Positions 1-8,463 of a stretch of DNA of 36,688 bases are shown here, piece after piece. Position 1 is the first letter of the stretch. Each line of letters opens with the position of its first letter. The notes below the pieces were generated by a model that worked only from the letters and a program-made list of their open reading frames with translations, did not search any database and was not told the DNA's origin. The position numbers and the translations under genes are program-made. This DNA comes from Symsagittifera roscoffensis (Eukaryota > Xenacoelomorpha > Acoela > Convolutidae). The stretch spans positions 28,033,666 through 28,070,353 of the forward strand of contig NC_087070.1 of NCBI RefSeq assembly GCF_963678635.1. Reading direction: 5' to 3'.

Positions 1-49
1 TTTCGCACCCTCCGCCCATTCACCACCAGCCAGATCTTCACGAAGGGGT
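1..49 (-). CDS. synaptotagmin, C2B exon (continues beyond the window)
   Basis: Read on the minus strand, a polypyrimidine-poor but canonical acceptor (ctgcag) ends at 50. The exon then reads D-P-F-V-K-I-W-L-V-V-N-G-R-R-V-R-K. This is the second strand and polybasic start of a synaptotagmin C2B domain (family pattern SDPYVK...G+R+KK). The first codon is split: the G comes from the exon at 395-515 and AC from this exon, giving the conserved Asp, so the phases agree (phase 1). The exon is cut by the window edge, and the rest of C2B should lie outside. C2B domains bind acidic phospholipids and SNAREs at the cytosolic face of secretory vesicles. Which synaptotagmin isoform this is cannot be decided. 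Confidence 0.85.
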
Positions 50-394
50 CTGCAGATACACGTGACACAAGTCAATGAGAGAAAAAAGGTTAATGTCAAT
101 GATAGAACAGAGTCAAATTATCCATAGTAGGAAATATAAAATTGTATATGCCATGAATACGACAATGAAAGTTGTTTGATTTTGAAAACTCAATACAGCA
201 AACTGTAAAAAAAAATTTGGAAAAACAAGATTTTTTATCATAATTTTGGTTTTTAGACTGTTTCTGGAAATATTTGATTGAAAATGCGCCTTTTCTGGTT
301 GCGCTTTCCAGTCAAATGAGATGACCGTAAGGTCATTGAGATCTAAGGCGAGGGAGGTTGTCTGTTGCAATTTGAATGAGAGAGCTTGACTGAC
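50..394 (-). other. synaptotagmin intron (345 bp)
   Basis: The intron has a GTCAGT donor at 394-389 and a CAG acceptor ending at 50. It is AT-rich. The 85-codon frame inside it at 113-370 has no recognisable domain and is best read as intron sequence. Confidence 0.8.
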
Positions 395-515
395 CTGAAG
401 AGCCGTTGAAGTCCATGGCCTTGAGATGAGCTGCCTTGTGAACTGTGATAGACATGCGTTTAGCAGCTGAAATGTACATCAGAGAGAGTGACACCTTCCC
501 TCTGAAGTCGCAATC
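395..515 (-). CDS. synaptotagmin, first C2B exon
   Basis: This 121-bp exon is flanked by a TTTTAG acceptor (517-516) and a TCAG/GTCAGT donor. It starts in phase 0, as the upstream exon requires, and ends in phase 1, as the downstream exon requires. It encodes RGKVSLSLMYISAAKRMSIT and, a little further on, HLKAMDFNGSS. These match the first beta strands and Ca2+-binding loop 1 of synaptotagmin C2B (family form: G.L..SL.Y.P....L.V.V..A..LKAMD..G.SDP). Both loop-1 aspartates are kept (MD here and DP in the next exon), so Ca2+ binding by C2B is plausible. There is no ATG-to-stop frame here; the exon is visible only from splice sites and domain match. Confidence 0.88.
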
Positions 516-859
516 CTAAAACTCAATATTGACATCAGGCCGTTTTATGCGACCTCAAATAGTGAAGTAAGGGCGAGCCAAATATTATGTTTGTATCGAA
601 TCTTCTGCACATGCTCTGAAACATCATTCTGCAGACTTTTCTAAGATAATTCATTCTTGGATTAAGTTGGAACAGAGCAGACGTAAGAAGGAGCTATATA
701 GCTGTTCAAACTACAACGAAAAATTGATTTGTAGATTGCCATTTTGTTTCGAGCTGAATTTTTATGTTTAAAAAAACAACTTCACCAGATTTGGAAAAAA
801 TACATGTCACGTTTTTCTAATATGGAAGGTTATGAGAAATTGAAGGTTCGAGAACGTAC
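516..859 (-). other. synaptotagmin intron between C2A and C2B (344 bp)
   Basis: The intron has a GTACGT donor at 859-854 and a TTTTAG acceptor at 517-516, both phase 0. It is AT-rich and I see no other feature in it. The frame of the C2A exon would run 10 codons past the donor to a stop, so an intron-retained form would end shortly after C2A. Confidence 0.75.
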
Positions 860-1493
860 GTGGTGTTTTCGTGGGTACAAATACTCGTCGAAAGCGTAAA
901 CGGAACTGGAGCAGTACATTTCCAAGTCCTTCACAAGGTAGTAGCCCAGAATTCTCGCCTTCTTACCCTTCTCGTCACACACTGTCACATTAATCAGAAG
1001 CATCTTCTGCGAATAGTCTCTCAGCCGCATTGGAAGCTCGAAGGACTCGTTGTAAATAGGATTGGCCGTCTTGCTCCGAACTTCTGGCGAGTTCTTTGGT
1101 CTGAATGTTCGGACATCTCGCGCCGGTACGAGAGACACTTCAACATGTGGGTTGGAAGAAGGTTCCTTTTCTGAACTAGCCGAAAGCTCAGAGAGACTTT
1201 CGACAAATATTTTTAAGCCGTGAGAGTTTTTACAAAACTCGAGCGTGAACTGGATTTTGCCAGAGCCTTCCTCGTTCGCAGTGTCTGTCGAACAAAAAGT
1301 CGTGTTTGGGATGCTGGTCGTGTTTCTGTATAATTCCGGTGTCAGTCTCCCGATTGATCCTGCAGTGGAAGTGCTCAATACCGATCGGCTTAGATGAACG
1401 CACAGATCTTTTTTGCCGACTGGTGATCCGAACTTGCCGAATGCGTTGTGGGCAGGCATCGTCATCTTCCGACCCTGCAGGGCAAATATAGCC
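860..1493 (-). CDS. synaptotagmin, C2A exon with degenerate Ca2+ loops
   Basis: On the minus strand the exon follows a TTTCAG acceptor at 1495-1494; an alternative CTGCAG would start it at 1474. It ends at a CAC/GTACGT donor. It holds the segment SIGRLTPELY, which matches the GR..PELY stretch just before C2A in the synaptotagmin 3/5/6/10 and 7 group. A C2A domain of about 130 residues follows: GKIQFTLEF, SNPHVEVSLVP, NPIYNESFELP, VTVCDEKGKKARILGYYLV. The SNP and CDE positions correspond to SDP and D.D in Ca2+-binding family members, so at least two loop aspartates are missing and C2A is probably Ca2+-independent. The N-terminal membrane anchor should be in exons further upstream (higher coordinates), and I did not find it. 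No initiator codon is assigned. Confidence 0.85.
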
Positions 1494-2574
1494 CTGAAAT
1501 GCAGTAATATTAACAAAAATTCTTTATTGTAACAGACTAAATAGGCACTTCTTGTTTTCTTAAGCAAAGCAAAGCAAAAATCTTCAGCAAAACTATAAAA
1601 AAAGTCAAACTTCAGACCATTTCATCCTCAAGAGAAATGATCAATATAAATAACGCTGTTCAGCTCATCAAGGAGAACCGCTGTTCGCCCCTGAATAAAA
1701 ACATCATTTTTATCTGTAATTTTTATGCTCCGCGATTTATAATCTCACACATGGACAACCAGCACAAATCACGATGGTCTTCGAACAACCGACCTTTCGA
1801 CTAAGAGGGGGAGACCTTAGCCACTTCCCTATCTGTTTGAATAAAAATATGTTTTTTTAGACTTGTTTGACTTTCAAAATCATTTATGTTTTAGCTTTTG
1901 CACCGAAAATTTTCTAGCAACATTCAAGGGGTATTCTCTGCTTCTTGACAGATAACCTTTTGTTTTTATGTGTTCTGATGTTTTTGTAAAAGAAAGTACT
2001 TGCTTTTGATTCGAGCTTTTTTAAAGTAAATTTTTCTGCTCTAATAGTAAAACAGTTAGGCCAGTTTTTAACCGGGTCTTCTCCATAGACCGAAAACGCT
2101 AAGCAAAACATTACATAAGAAAACTCTTTGAAAAACCCTTGTCATCAAAAAATCATACGTTTTTACTAGAAAGGTATTTTTTGATGGCGAATTCAAAAAT
2201 GTTTTTTTTTCCGAGAAAAATATCAGATTGCATGAAAATTTAAATTTTTGTGTGCATAACGTAGTCCTCGATGCAATAAAAGTGGATTACTTTTCCGTTT
2301 CTCCAAATAACTTTTGTCAAAAAAACCCTAGAAGCTTTTTTTGTATTTCACACTTTTGCAAGGCTTGGCCAATGCATGATTAATTTTCATGGCGAACTAA
2401 AAAATTAGAATTTTTTTTAAAGAAAAGGTCAAAATTTGGAAATTCTTTCATTCATTAAGTTTTTTGTGTAATACATCTATTTAGAGGTCATTTCCAATGC
2501 ATTGTACTTGCAAGACCGTTAAACAATTTTTGACTCTTGTTTTGAGCAACCAAGGTCTTTGTCACTTGGGTTTC

Positions 2575-2680
2575 CCGCACCGGAGGTTCATGGATCATAA
2601 TCAATTGTATTGGATTTTCATTGTCAGTTTTTTCCTCCGCACCGGAGTTTCATGGATAAAACTCGATTATATTGGATATT
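2575..2680. repeat. diverged 44-bp direct repeat, offset 62
   Basis: Two copies, at 2575-2618 and 2637-2680, both start CCGCACCGGAG and both contain CATGGAT and TATTGGAT. They differ at several positions and are separated by a T-rich spacer. They stand out as a C/G-rich motif in AT-rich DNA. Confidence 0.7.
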
Positions 2681-2754
2681 AGTCTTTTTATTATCACCAT
2701 TTTTTTGTTTTATTAAAAAACGCTACAGCTAAATTTTGTTGAATTTGTTTATGT

Positions 2755-2782
2755 AAACTGAATGACGATAGTCATTCAGTTT
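2755..2782. repeat. perfect inverted repeat, 12-bp arms, GATA loop
   Basis: The arm AAACTGAATGAC at 2755-2766 is followed by GATA and by its exact reverse complement at 2771-2782. This is a single copy in AT-rich DNA. Its function is unknown. Confidence 0.85.
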
Positions 2783-2908
2783 CCATAAAAATTTATTTAC
2801 TACTCGTTGACTTTTTGTGCAATTTTTTGTGGTGGAATTGCTGTGAGATATGTAGTAAGGCTGACAGAATGATCTTCAGTGCATAAGGTCAATGTTTTGA
2901 GACGTCTG

Positions 2909-2916
2909 TGACGTCA
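2909..2916. promoter_or_regulatory. CRE-like palindrome TGACGTCA
   Basis: A perfect 8-bp cAMP-response-element core lies about 200 bp before the GC-richer 5' part of the non-LTR element. Another ACGTC lies a few bases upstream. An 8-mer alone is weak evidence of function. Confidence 0.25.
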
Positions 2917-3315
2917 CATAGCTTATCTGAAATAGGACAAATGATGAGAGACCATTGTGACAAATCACCATTTCGTATCCAGTTGTTTTACCTCAATATA
3001 GAGGAGCTTCAGCATGGTCGCAGAAAGTTAACTTCAAAAAAACCGAACGACACGCAGAGGATTCTGGAACGAAAGAACGATAAGTACGATGAAAACAAGA
3101 AAAACATCGCTAATAAATAAAGAAAACGAAAGAACATCTATAGAGGACACAACAACGCAATCCCCCGAGCGGAGTAAGCGGGAACGCGCAATGCAGGGCA
3201 AATATCCATGCAAGGATCTGCGAAAACGGAACACCGGAGAATGACAACAGACCCCAGTGCAACCTCCCATGGATCAACGAAAGGGCCCAGTCAACCCAAT
3301 CACCTACCAGAATAA

Positions 3316-3402
3316 ATGACGGTGAGGGCCTCCCTAGGCCCGGAAATGTGCTAAAACGAAGGTTGTCACAAAAAAGGGGTTTTTCCTGGCCGGTCTAGGT
3401 GA
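3316..3402 (+). pseudogene. probable ancestral start of the non-LTR ORF
   Basis: The first in-frame ATG upstream of the 2A-like peptide is at 3316. Reading from it meets TAA at 3352 and TGA at 3400 before the 2A motif, so in this copy the N-terminal leader is broken. Between 3403 and 3520 the frame is open but has no ATG. I infer that the intact element started at or near 3316, giving a leader of about 40 residues before the 2A site. Confidence 0.45.
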
Positions 3403-4248
3403 TCCAGCTTACCTAGCCCGGCTACTATTGATGTTGAGGAAAACCCAGGTCCAGCAGAGTGCGGGGTCTGCAAAACTCTTATAGGAGGAGGATGCGGCAT
3501 CAGATGCACCTGTTGCCCGATGTCGATACACCAGGCGTGCAGCGGCCTCTCCAGGCGGGAAATCACAGAGGTGAGCAGACGCGAGAGATTTGCTTTCGAG
3601 TGTAGCAGCTGCAACCATCTGATCGCGGAAGCCACCGCCCAGGACGAGACGCCTTGCCCTCCTGGTGTCGAGTTGGAAGCAAACACGCCTGTGATTCCCG
3701 AAAAACGAAGGAAGACACGAGGAAAACGACGAGCGACTGATGACCTGAAAACGGCAAGGAGAGAGCGAAGAAAAAAGAAGCGCAAAAAGAAGAAAAAGGA
3801 CAGGGAAGAGCCGAAGATGAAGGGATGGCGGATTGTTACCTGGAACCTGCAAAGCATCTCCGCAAGAGACCAGAACCGCAACCGCCTGAGAAGGGCAGTG
3901 GAACATGAGAGACGGAAGAAGTGGAACGTGGTAATGTTCTCCGAAATAAGATCCGAACAAGAGGGTGTCATTTGGTTTGGCGAGCAGAGCGACCTAGCTG
4001 CGGTCATCCACTCACAGAATTGCGGCATCTTACAACCAGGAGACGCACTAGAAGATTGGATCAACTGTGGGCAACAGAAGAACTTCTCAGAACACGTCAC
4101 CGCAATAGTAGAGAAGCTTCGACTGATCTCCACCTACCAAATTCTACGAACCAACGGCCCGGAAGGCATTGACAGATTCCGGAAGGACTTGGAAAACCAG
4201 CTTGCGAGGATCCCAAAAGATACGACGTCGATCTTGGGAGGAGATTGA
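3403..4248 (+). pseudogene. PHD-like finger plus AP endonuclease (N-terminal part)
   Basis: The frame is open from 3403 to a TGA at 4246-4248. After the 2A motif comes a C4HC3 pattern: CGVC, 11 residues, CTCC, four residues, H, two residues, C, about 20 residues, CSSC. That spacing is PHD-like. A very basic linker (KKKRKKKKK) looks like a nuclear localisation or nucleic-acid-binding patch. The APE fold follows: TWNLQSI (catalytic Asn), FSEIRSE (metal-binding Glu), LISTYQ and LGGD. The stop lies exactly where the motif GD-W/F-NA needs its aromatic residue, so TGG to TGA is the likely lesion. The next codons read NAQLG. The endonuclease nicks target DNA to prime reverse transcription. The first ATG at 3520 lies inside the PHD finger and cannot be the native start. 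Confidence 0.85.
3430..3453 (+). other. 2A-like ribosome-skipping motif, DVEENPGP
   Basis: Codons 3430-3453 encode D-V-E-E-N-P-G-P, an exact match to the 2A consensus D-x-E-x-N-P-G-P. At such a motif the ribosome skips the Gly-Pro bond and releases the upstream peptide. It is in frame with the PHD finger and endonuclease that follow, with only two residues between the final Pro and the first zinc Cys. 2A-like peptides are known from picornaviruses, some insect viruses and several APE-type non-LTR retrotransposons of invertebrates. Here the upstream product would be a very short leader. Confidence 0.85.
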
Positions 4249-4848
4249 AACGCCCAGCTCGGCAGAGAGAGCCAAAGACGGGGAGTGTGCGGAAAGTATG
4301 ACATGAAGGAGACGATCTCACGGACTGGTACGAGGAACACCACCTCCAACACGTCAACTCCTTCTACCCATTCCAAGCACGTTGTACGTGGTACAAACAA
4401 ATGCACAGAAGGTGGTACGAACTTGACGGCTTCATCAAGAGACCAGGAGACAGACACAGACGCATAAGGAGAATAGGGAACGAGGACGACCTCACCCTGT
4501 CAGACCACAAACCGGTGTGTTGAACTTTCTTCACGAAGAAAAAAAAAGCCAGACAAAGAATCGACCAAAAGACGCCTTGTGTCAACTGGGAGAAGTTAAA
4601 GAACACGGAAGTGGCTGAACGGTTCCGCAGAAAGACCGCGACCAGCAAGTAACATGGGGCCAGATAGCGCATAACCTCTTCGAAGCAGTGAAGGAGTTCT
4701 GCGGTGTTCAGAAACGGCATGTGGCAAACCCCTGGACAGTGGGTCAAGAGGAGGAACTTAAAGAACTCCATGAGAGGATCTCGGCAGAGGTGATTCAGAG
4801 GACAACGGGGCCACATACACCGAGGCCTTCGAAGAAACTCGGGCCAGA
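4249..4848 (+). pseudogene. AP endonuclease C-terminal part and linker
   Basis: Directly after the TGA the frame continues NAQLGRE. A frame change near 4300 leads to DDLTDWYEEHHLQHVNSFYP and then CTWYKQMHRRWYELDGFI, and finally the APE motif SDHKPV at 4500-4514, whose Asp and His are catalytic. A TGA (4521) follows two codons after the motif, again where Trp would fit. From 4524 to 4848 the text is charged and shifts frame again (for example KKKARQRIDQKTPCVNWEKL). This is the usual poorly conserved linker between endonuclease and RT. Confidence 0.75.
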
Positions 4849-6158
4849 TTGAAGACAGCCAGAAAGCAAATGAAGAGACTACGCGAGCTGGAGAGAAACT
4901 GGCGGGAAAACATTATCAACACGTGCGAAGAAGCAGCTAACAGAGAAGATATGGGCACTATTTACAGCACGCTTCGCACTTTAGGGACCAGAGACAGCAA
5001 ACCGATTACAGGAACGACCATCACCACAGACGATTTCAGTGACCATTTAAGCAACGTGTCGAAGGACAGATATGAAATCGACCCGGGACTGCTGATGGGA
5101 GCTGTTCGAGAGATGACGCACATGCGGGGAGACGCAACGTACGAAGAAGCCAATCGGATTCTGAACACGACAACCACAAGATACGAGGTTTTGGAAGCAA
5201 TGGAGGAGGAGATAAACTCTATGTGGCAAAGATGGCGTACGGATGAGATACATCCAGAAGGCGGATGTCACGACGAAAGAAATGATCATCGACACGCCCG
5301 TCCGGATGTTCAGCGAAAGAGCAGACAGATGGGAATCTTCGCTGAAGATCGGACAAATCATCCCACTGTTCAAGAAAGGCGACAAGAACAACGCCAACAA
5401 CTACAGAGGTGTTTGCCTCCTCCCCATGACTAATCGGATCCAAGCAAGAGTCATGGTCAATCGCCTCAGGACTGGAGCGATAAAATAGGAGTTCTAGACG
5501 AGAACCAGAACGGCTTCCATCCGGGGAGATTGATGGCGGACGCGAGTCAAATCTTTGTTCGGATTCAAGAAGAGATGGACGACATCAGACGACGCAGATA
5601 GAAGGCCTATTTGCGCATCGAGTCTGATAGAGACCCAGAAGCTAGACTCTTGGACCTCAGAAAGACCTATTCGGCCCTTTGGGAGATCCTGAAACGCTTC
5701 GGCATGAATGGACCTTTCTTGGAAACCGTCATGGATCTCCATGAGTCCACAGCGTACTGCGTCAAAGGCAGAGGAGGCAACAGCGCCGAGTGGAACCCGG
5801 AGAATTGCCTCAGAGAGATATGCCCATCATCCCCTGCTTTGTTCAACGTTTTCCATCAAGTCGTCATGAGACTGACGAGTGAGTGGAGGGTAGAGAAAGC
5901 AGAAGAAGAAGGGAAGTCAGTTGGCATTCCTTGGTCGTGGATCCCTGGGAGCAGATTTCCCTGGCAGAACACAGCAAAGTGCTTCAACAGCGAGACCAAG
6001 ACGGTCCGCTTTTCTCTGTCCCTGTTTGCCGACGACACCACCTCATTGGGGAGAGAAGAGAGATCGCCAAACGTACTGACACCATGAAGGTGACCATGGC
6101 TAGCTTGGAAGAACGGAACAAGGAGAGCAAAGAAGAGAAGCTGCTGTTCGGGAGCTAA
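4849..6158 (+). pseudogene. non-LTR reverse transcriptase domain
   Basis: RT motifs run in order over several frames. The N-terminal part is at 4849 to about 5230. Then IIPLFKKGDKNN and NYRGVCLLP (motifs 1-2) sit in the frame ending at 5488. ENQNGFHPGR (motif 3, GF..GR) and LLDLRKTY (motif A, catalytic Asp at 5653-5655) follow. LREICPSSPALFN is motif B, where family members have LREGC. FADD at 6025-6036 is motif C with both catalytic aspartates intact. The frame then shifts again, and KEEKLLFG matches motif E. A TAG at 5599 breaks the motif 3 to A stretch. RT copies the element RNA at the nicked target. The catalytic residues survive, but the frame does not. Confidence 0.9.
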
Positions 6159-6703
6159 ACATCCGCAGGAGACATCCGGATGCTGGGAGTGTGATTAGAC
6201 CGGAGGCCGACATTAGCAACCGGAAGAAACGTGCTGGCTTGCTCTAGGCGAAAGTCAGAGGTCGCCTGAAGAAGAGCAGAGTACCCAAGCGGCTACAGGC
6301 TCTCGTGGTGCAGAGTTGCGTCAGAAATGAACTCATCTCCGACGCTGCCATCCGAACCTGGCAAACATCAGAAACGAAATCGTTCTAGAGCTGGATCGAC
6401 CTTTGCTACCGACACATATGGAGTGACAAGACCAAACCTCCACTGACCGCAATGAAAGAGAAGAACGTCAACATGCAGGACATCAGAAACCAGCTCAACG
6501 TAAAGACGGTGAGGTGGAAGAGAGAGAACCTCACGTTGAGAAGGATCGGATACATCTTGAGAACGGATGATAAACGACTACCTAAAGTAGCGTACCTAGG
6601 CTGGTACAGCGAGTTAGGACCTCCCCAGAAATGCCGAGGAAAGAAGCTGAAAACACTCCTGTTCTGGCGCAAGCTTTTGAAAAAAGCAAGGCATCGACAC
6701 TAA
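6159..6703 (+). pseudogene. post-RT region of the non-LTR element
   Basis: Fragments such as DIRMLG, PEADISNRKKRAGLL, RTWQTSE, RHIWSDKTKPPL and KRLPKVAYLGWYSEL continue the polyprotein with stops. A TAG stands after GLL and another before SWID, where GLLWAKV and QSWID would read through. The last open piece (6452-6703) is rich in Lys and Arg. This matches the conserved thumb/C-terminal region found between RT and zinc fingers in such elements. I know no separate enzymatic role for it. Confidence 0.6.
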
Positions 6704-6857
6704 TGAAATTGACACGCTGACTAGCAGCAGAAAAGGTTACAGGAAAATAGTCAACAAGCGCATGTAGCACCTGCACCAGTGGGAAAAGGGGAATGCCACG
6801 CGAAACGCTGGTAAAGTTGCCCTATAGAGAAACAGCGACCCGAGGATCCTGCAAGCC
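6704..6857 (+). other. charged linker before the zinc fingers
   Basis: The text between the post-RT region and the first finger reads as a basic, broken frame (for example SSRKGYRKIVNK). I see no domain in it. Confidence 0.4.
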
Positions 6858-6940
6858 TCATCCAACACATGCGTCATCTGCAAAAAGATCTGCAAAAACC
6901 AAGCCGGGTTCAGGATTCACCGGAAACAAATGCATGAGAC
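6858..6940 (+). pseudogene. C2H2 zinc finger of the non-LTR element
   Basis: Codons 6870-6935 give C-V-I-C, 12 residues (KKICKNQAGFRI), H, four residues, H. This is a textbook C-x2-C-x12-H-x4-H finger. It lies in the C-terminal part of the element polyprotein, where such fingers bind nucleic acid and may help target choice. Confidence 0.8.
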
Positions 6941-7009
6941 GAGCAAAGTCACGTTACCGCGTGACAATTTAAGCATACTTTTCAAAGTGAAAACACCCTG
7001 AAAAGTCAT

Positions 7010-7300
7010 GTGAAGTCGTGTGACAGGAACAGACTGAGCTCCTCTGGTATGAAGACGTGTGGAAAGTGCAACAGAGAAATCTCCGCCTCCAACATAGCCC
7101 GACATAAACGTACATGCAGAGGAACACTGAAGTCGGACACGGAACCAACACCCCAACTACCAGCAAGATCCTACAAACAGAAATGGAAAGATTGCCCGAA
7201 CTGTGGGTTGCCGAAATCGGCAATCAACCTGTCCAGACATCTCAGAAGCTGCACAAGACCGAGTAGGGGAGATGATATACCCTTTAACCCAGGAGGGTGA
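7010..7300 (+). pseudogene. two CCHC zinc fingers and C-terminus of the non-LTR polyprotein
   Basis: Two fingers share the layout C-x2-C-x11-H-x3-C. The first is CGKCNREISASNIARHKRTC (7058-7117) and the second is CPNCGLPKSAINLSRHLRSC (7193-7252). The near-identical spacing and the S.NI/LSRH core suggest internal duplication. The frame ends FNPGG and TGA at 7298-7300. It reads through from the C2H2 region only after a frame change near 6960-7010. RNA or DNA binding is the expected role. Confidence 0.8.
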
Positions 7301-7318
7301 ACGTCAAGTAGAACAACA

Positions 7319-7828
7319 ATGCAATTCAAATGGACTCCACAGAAGTCGGTGGGGAGTGCCGAGGTGGGCACGAGCAAAAGTAATGTAGAGGAGGCCGGGT
7401 TAGTATTGAAAAGGTTAAAACGAAGGTTATAAGCACTGGAAGAGAGACATGCATTGGACGAAAGAGAACAGAATAGGAGAGCCATATCGAGAGTGGGGGT
7501 GAAAGATGTAAATGTACCAATTTTAAAGTCAACAGAAGTGGAACAAAATCGGAGGTGAAAGGAAAACTTATTGTGGTGGAGTGAGGGTACGCAAACCTCA
7601 TTGGATATGCAGGCACCCCATGTCATTAAAATTGGAATAACAAACGCAGAATTGAACGAAGTCGTTATGACAGTCGATCGAGACGAAGCACAAACTAAAC
7701 CTGGGATAACAAAAATAATTGACCTCCTGCTGGATGAGTACTTGACACCAAATCCGTTTCTAAAGATGGCACAAACTTTAGAAACGGATGTGAGAAAGGT
7801 TCGGAGTAAAATTGGGATGAGAACATAA
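7319..7828 (+). pseudogene. gag-like N-terminal frame
   Basis: One reading frame runs from ATG 7319 to TAA 7826-7828, with only two internal stops (a TAA near 7430 and a TGA near 7556). The first 35 residues are basic (FKWTPQKSVG, LKRLKRRL). The later part is acidic to mixed (VIKIGITNAELNEVV, LLLDEYLTPNPFLKMA). I do not recognise a capsid fold by eye. The position directly before a zinc-knuckle frame makes gag the best guess. Confidence 0.5.
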
Positions 7829-7854
7829 AGAGAAGGAAGCGATAAAGGAGGAAG

Positions 7855-8322
7855 ATGAACGAAGCTGAAATGACAATTAATGACAGATTATTTTGCATAG
7901 CGCTCCTAGAAGGATCCAACGTAGACGAAGCAACAAAAATATTAACGAAAACTCAGCGCAAAAAAAAGACACGGGGGAACAGATGCAAGAATGGACCCAA
8001 TCGTGTTAGAACTGACACTGCAGAGATTTACCGTAAAATGAGAACCAAACTCTTAATATCCTCTTCAACCAGAACCACAGTCGAGAACACCATATGGGAA
8101 ACAGGCTTCAAAACCAAAAAGGAAGAGGGGGTTACAGATCGGCGAAAGGAAGATCTCATCAGCGAGGAGGATGGGGGAGGATGTTTTCGATGCGGGCCAT
8201 TAAATCATTGGATGCGAGAAAGTAAAACAAAACATGGAACGAAGAAAGGAAATGGAAGAAGAGGTGAGCAAACATACCGAGGAAACTCAGGGTATGGTTC
8301 AAGATTTCATCAGAGTTTTTAA
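7855..8322 (+). pseudogene. gag-like frame with CCHC zinc knuckle
   Basis: This 155-codon ATG frame begins NEAEMTINDRLFCIALLEGS, whose helical pattern is plausible for capsid. It then holds CFRCGPLNHWMRES. Retroviral-type knuckles are C-x2-C-x4-H-x4-C. Here the spacing is exact but the last Cys is Ser, so zinc binding is probably lost. A Lys/Arg-rich tail follows (KHGTKKGNGRRGEQTYR), typical of nucleocapsid. The frame change between 7828 and 7855 separates it from the preceding gag part. Confidence 0.65.
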
Positions 8323-8463
8323 ACGACTTCAATTAAAATGGACATGGAGGAGCGTGGTGATGACGAAAATCAAGTGCATCAATCGAATTTTGCGCAGACT
8401 AAAGAGTCTATAGAGACATCACCCTGTTATTTCGCCGGCCAAGGGGAGATAGCAAAGATCAGA
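8323..8463 (+). other. gag-protease spacer
   Basis: The text is acidic and broken (MDMEERGDDENQVHQSNF), then an open stretch leads into the protease. I see no separate feature. Confidence 0.4.

Larger units (their letters stand above)
1494..3109. other. AT-rich non-coding stretch
   Basis: This stretch holds homopolymer-rich AT DNA with no exon, tRNA or domain that I can recognise. It is probably intron or upstream DNA of the synaptotagmin gene, followed by the poorly defined 5' edge of the non-LTR element. The short open frames in it (for example 1914-2111 and 2908-3120) have no family match and do not start convincingly. The small repeats in it are listed separately. Confidence 0.6.
3110..7318 (+). 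mobile_element. degraded APE-type non-LTR retrotransposon (LINE-like)
   Basis: The whole block is GC-richer than its flanks. Across shifted frames it carries one ordered polyprotein: 2A-like peptide, PHD-like finger, AP endonuclease, reverse transcriptase, a conserved post-RT region, one C2H2 finger and two CCHC fingers. At least four frame changes and several stops (TGA 3400, TGA 4246, TGA 4521, TAG 5599) make it a dead copy. The 5' edge is set by a composition change and is uncertain. No poly(A) or target duplication was found at the 3' end, where the next element begins within 20 bp of the last stop. The GDWNA-type endonuclease motif and the long Zn-finger tail fit an APE-bearing clade (RTE- or CR1/L2-like), but I cannot fix the clade. 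Confidence 0.85.

Noticed and set aside
113-370. 85-codon minus-strand frame as a gene
   Set aside because: It lies inside the intron at 50-394, which is supported by matching splice sites and phases.
860-1174. 104-codon plus-strand frame
   Set aside because: It is antisense to the synaptotagmin C2A exon, which has domain and splice support.
2908-3120. 70-codon plus-strand frame before the non-LTR element
   Set aside because: It starts at GTG, is Lys-rich at its end and has no domain. It may be leader of the element but is not supported as a gene.
3366-4133. 255-codon minus-strand frame
   Set aside because: It lies opposite the PHD-endonuclease frame, has no domain of its own and is a shadow of the plus-strand coding text.
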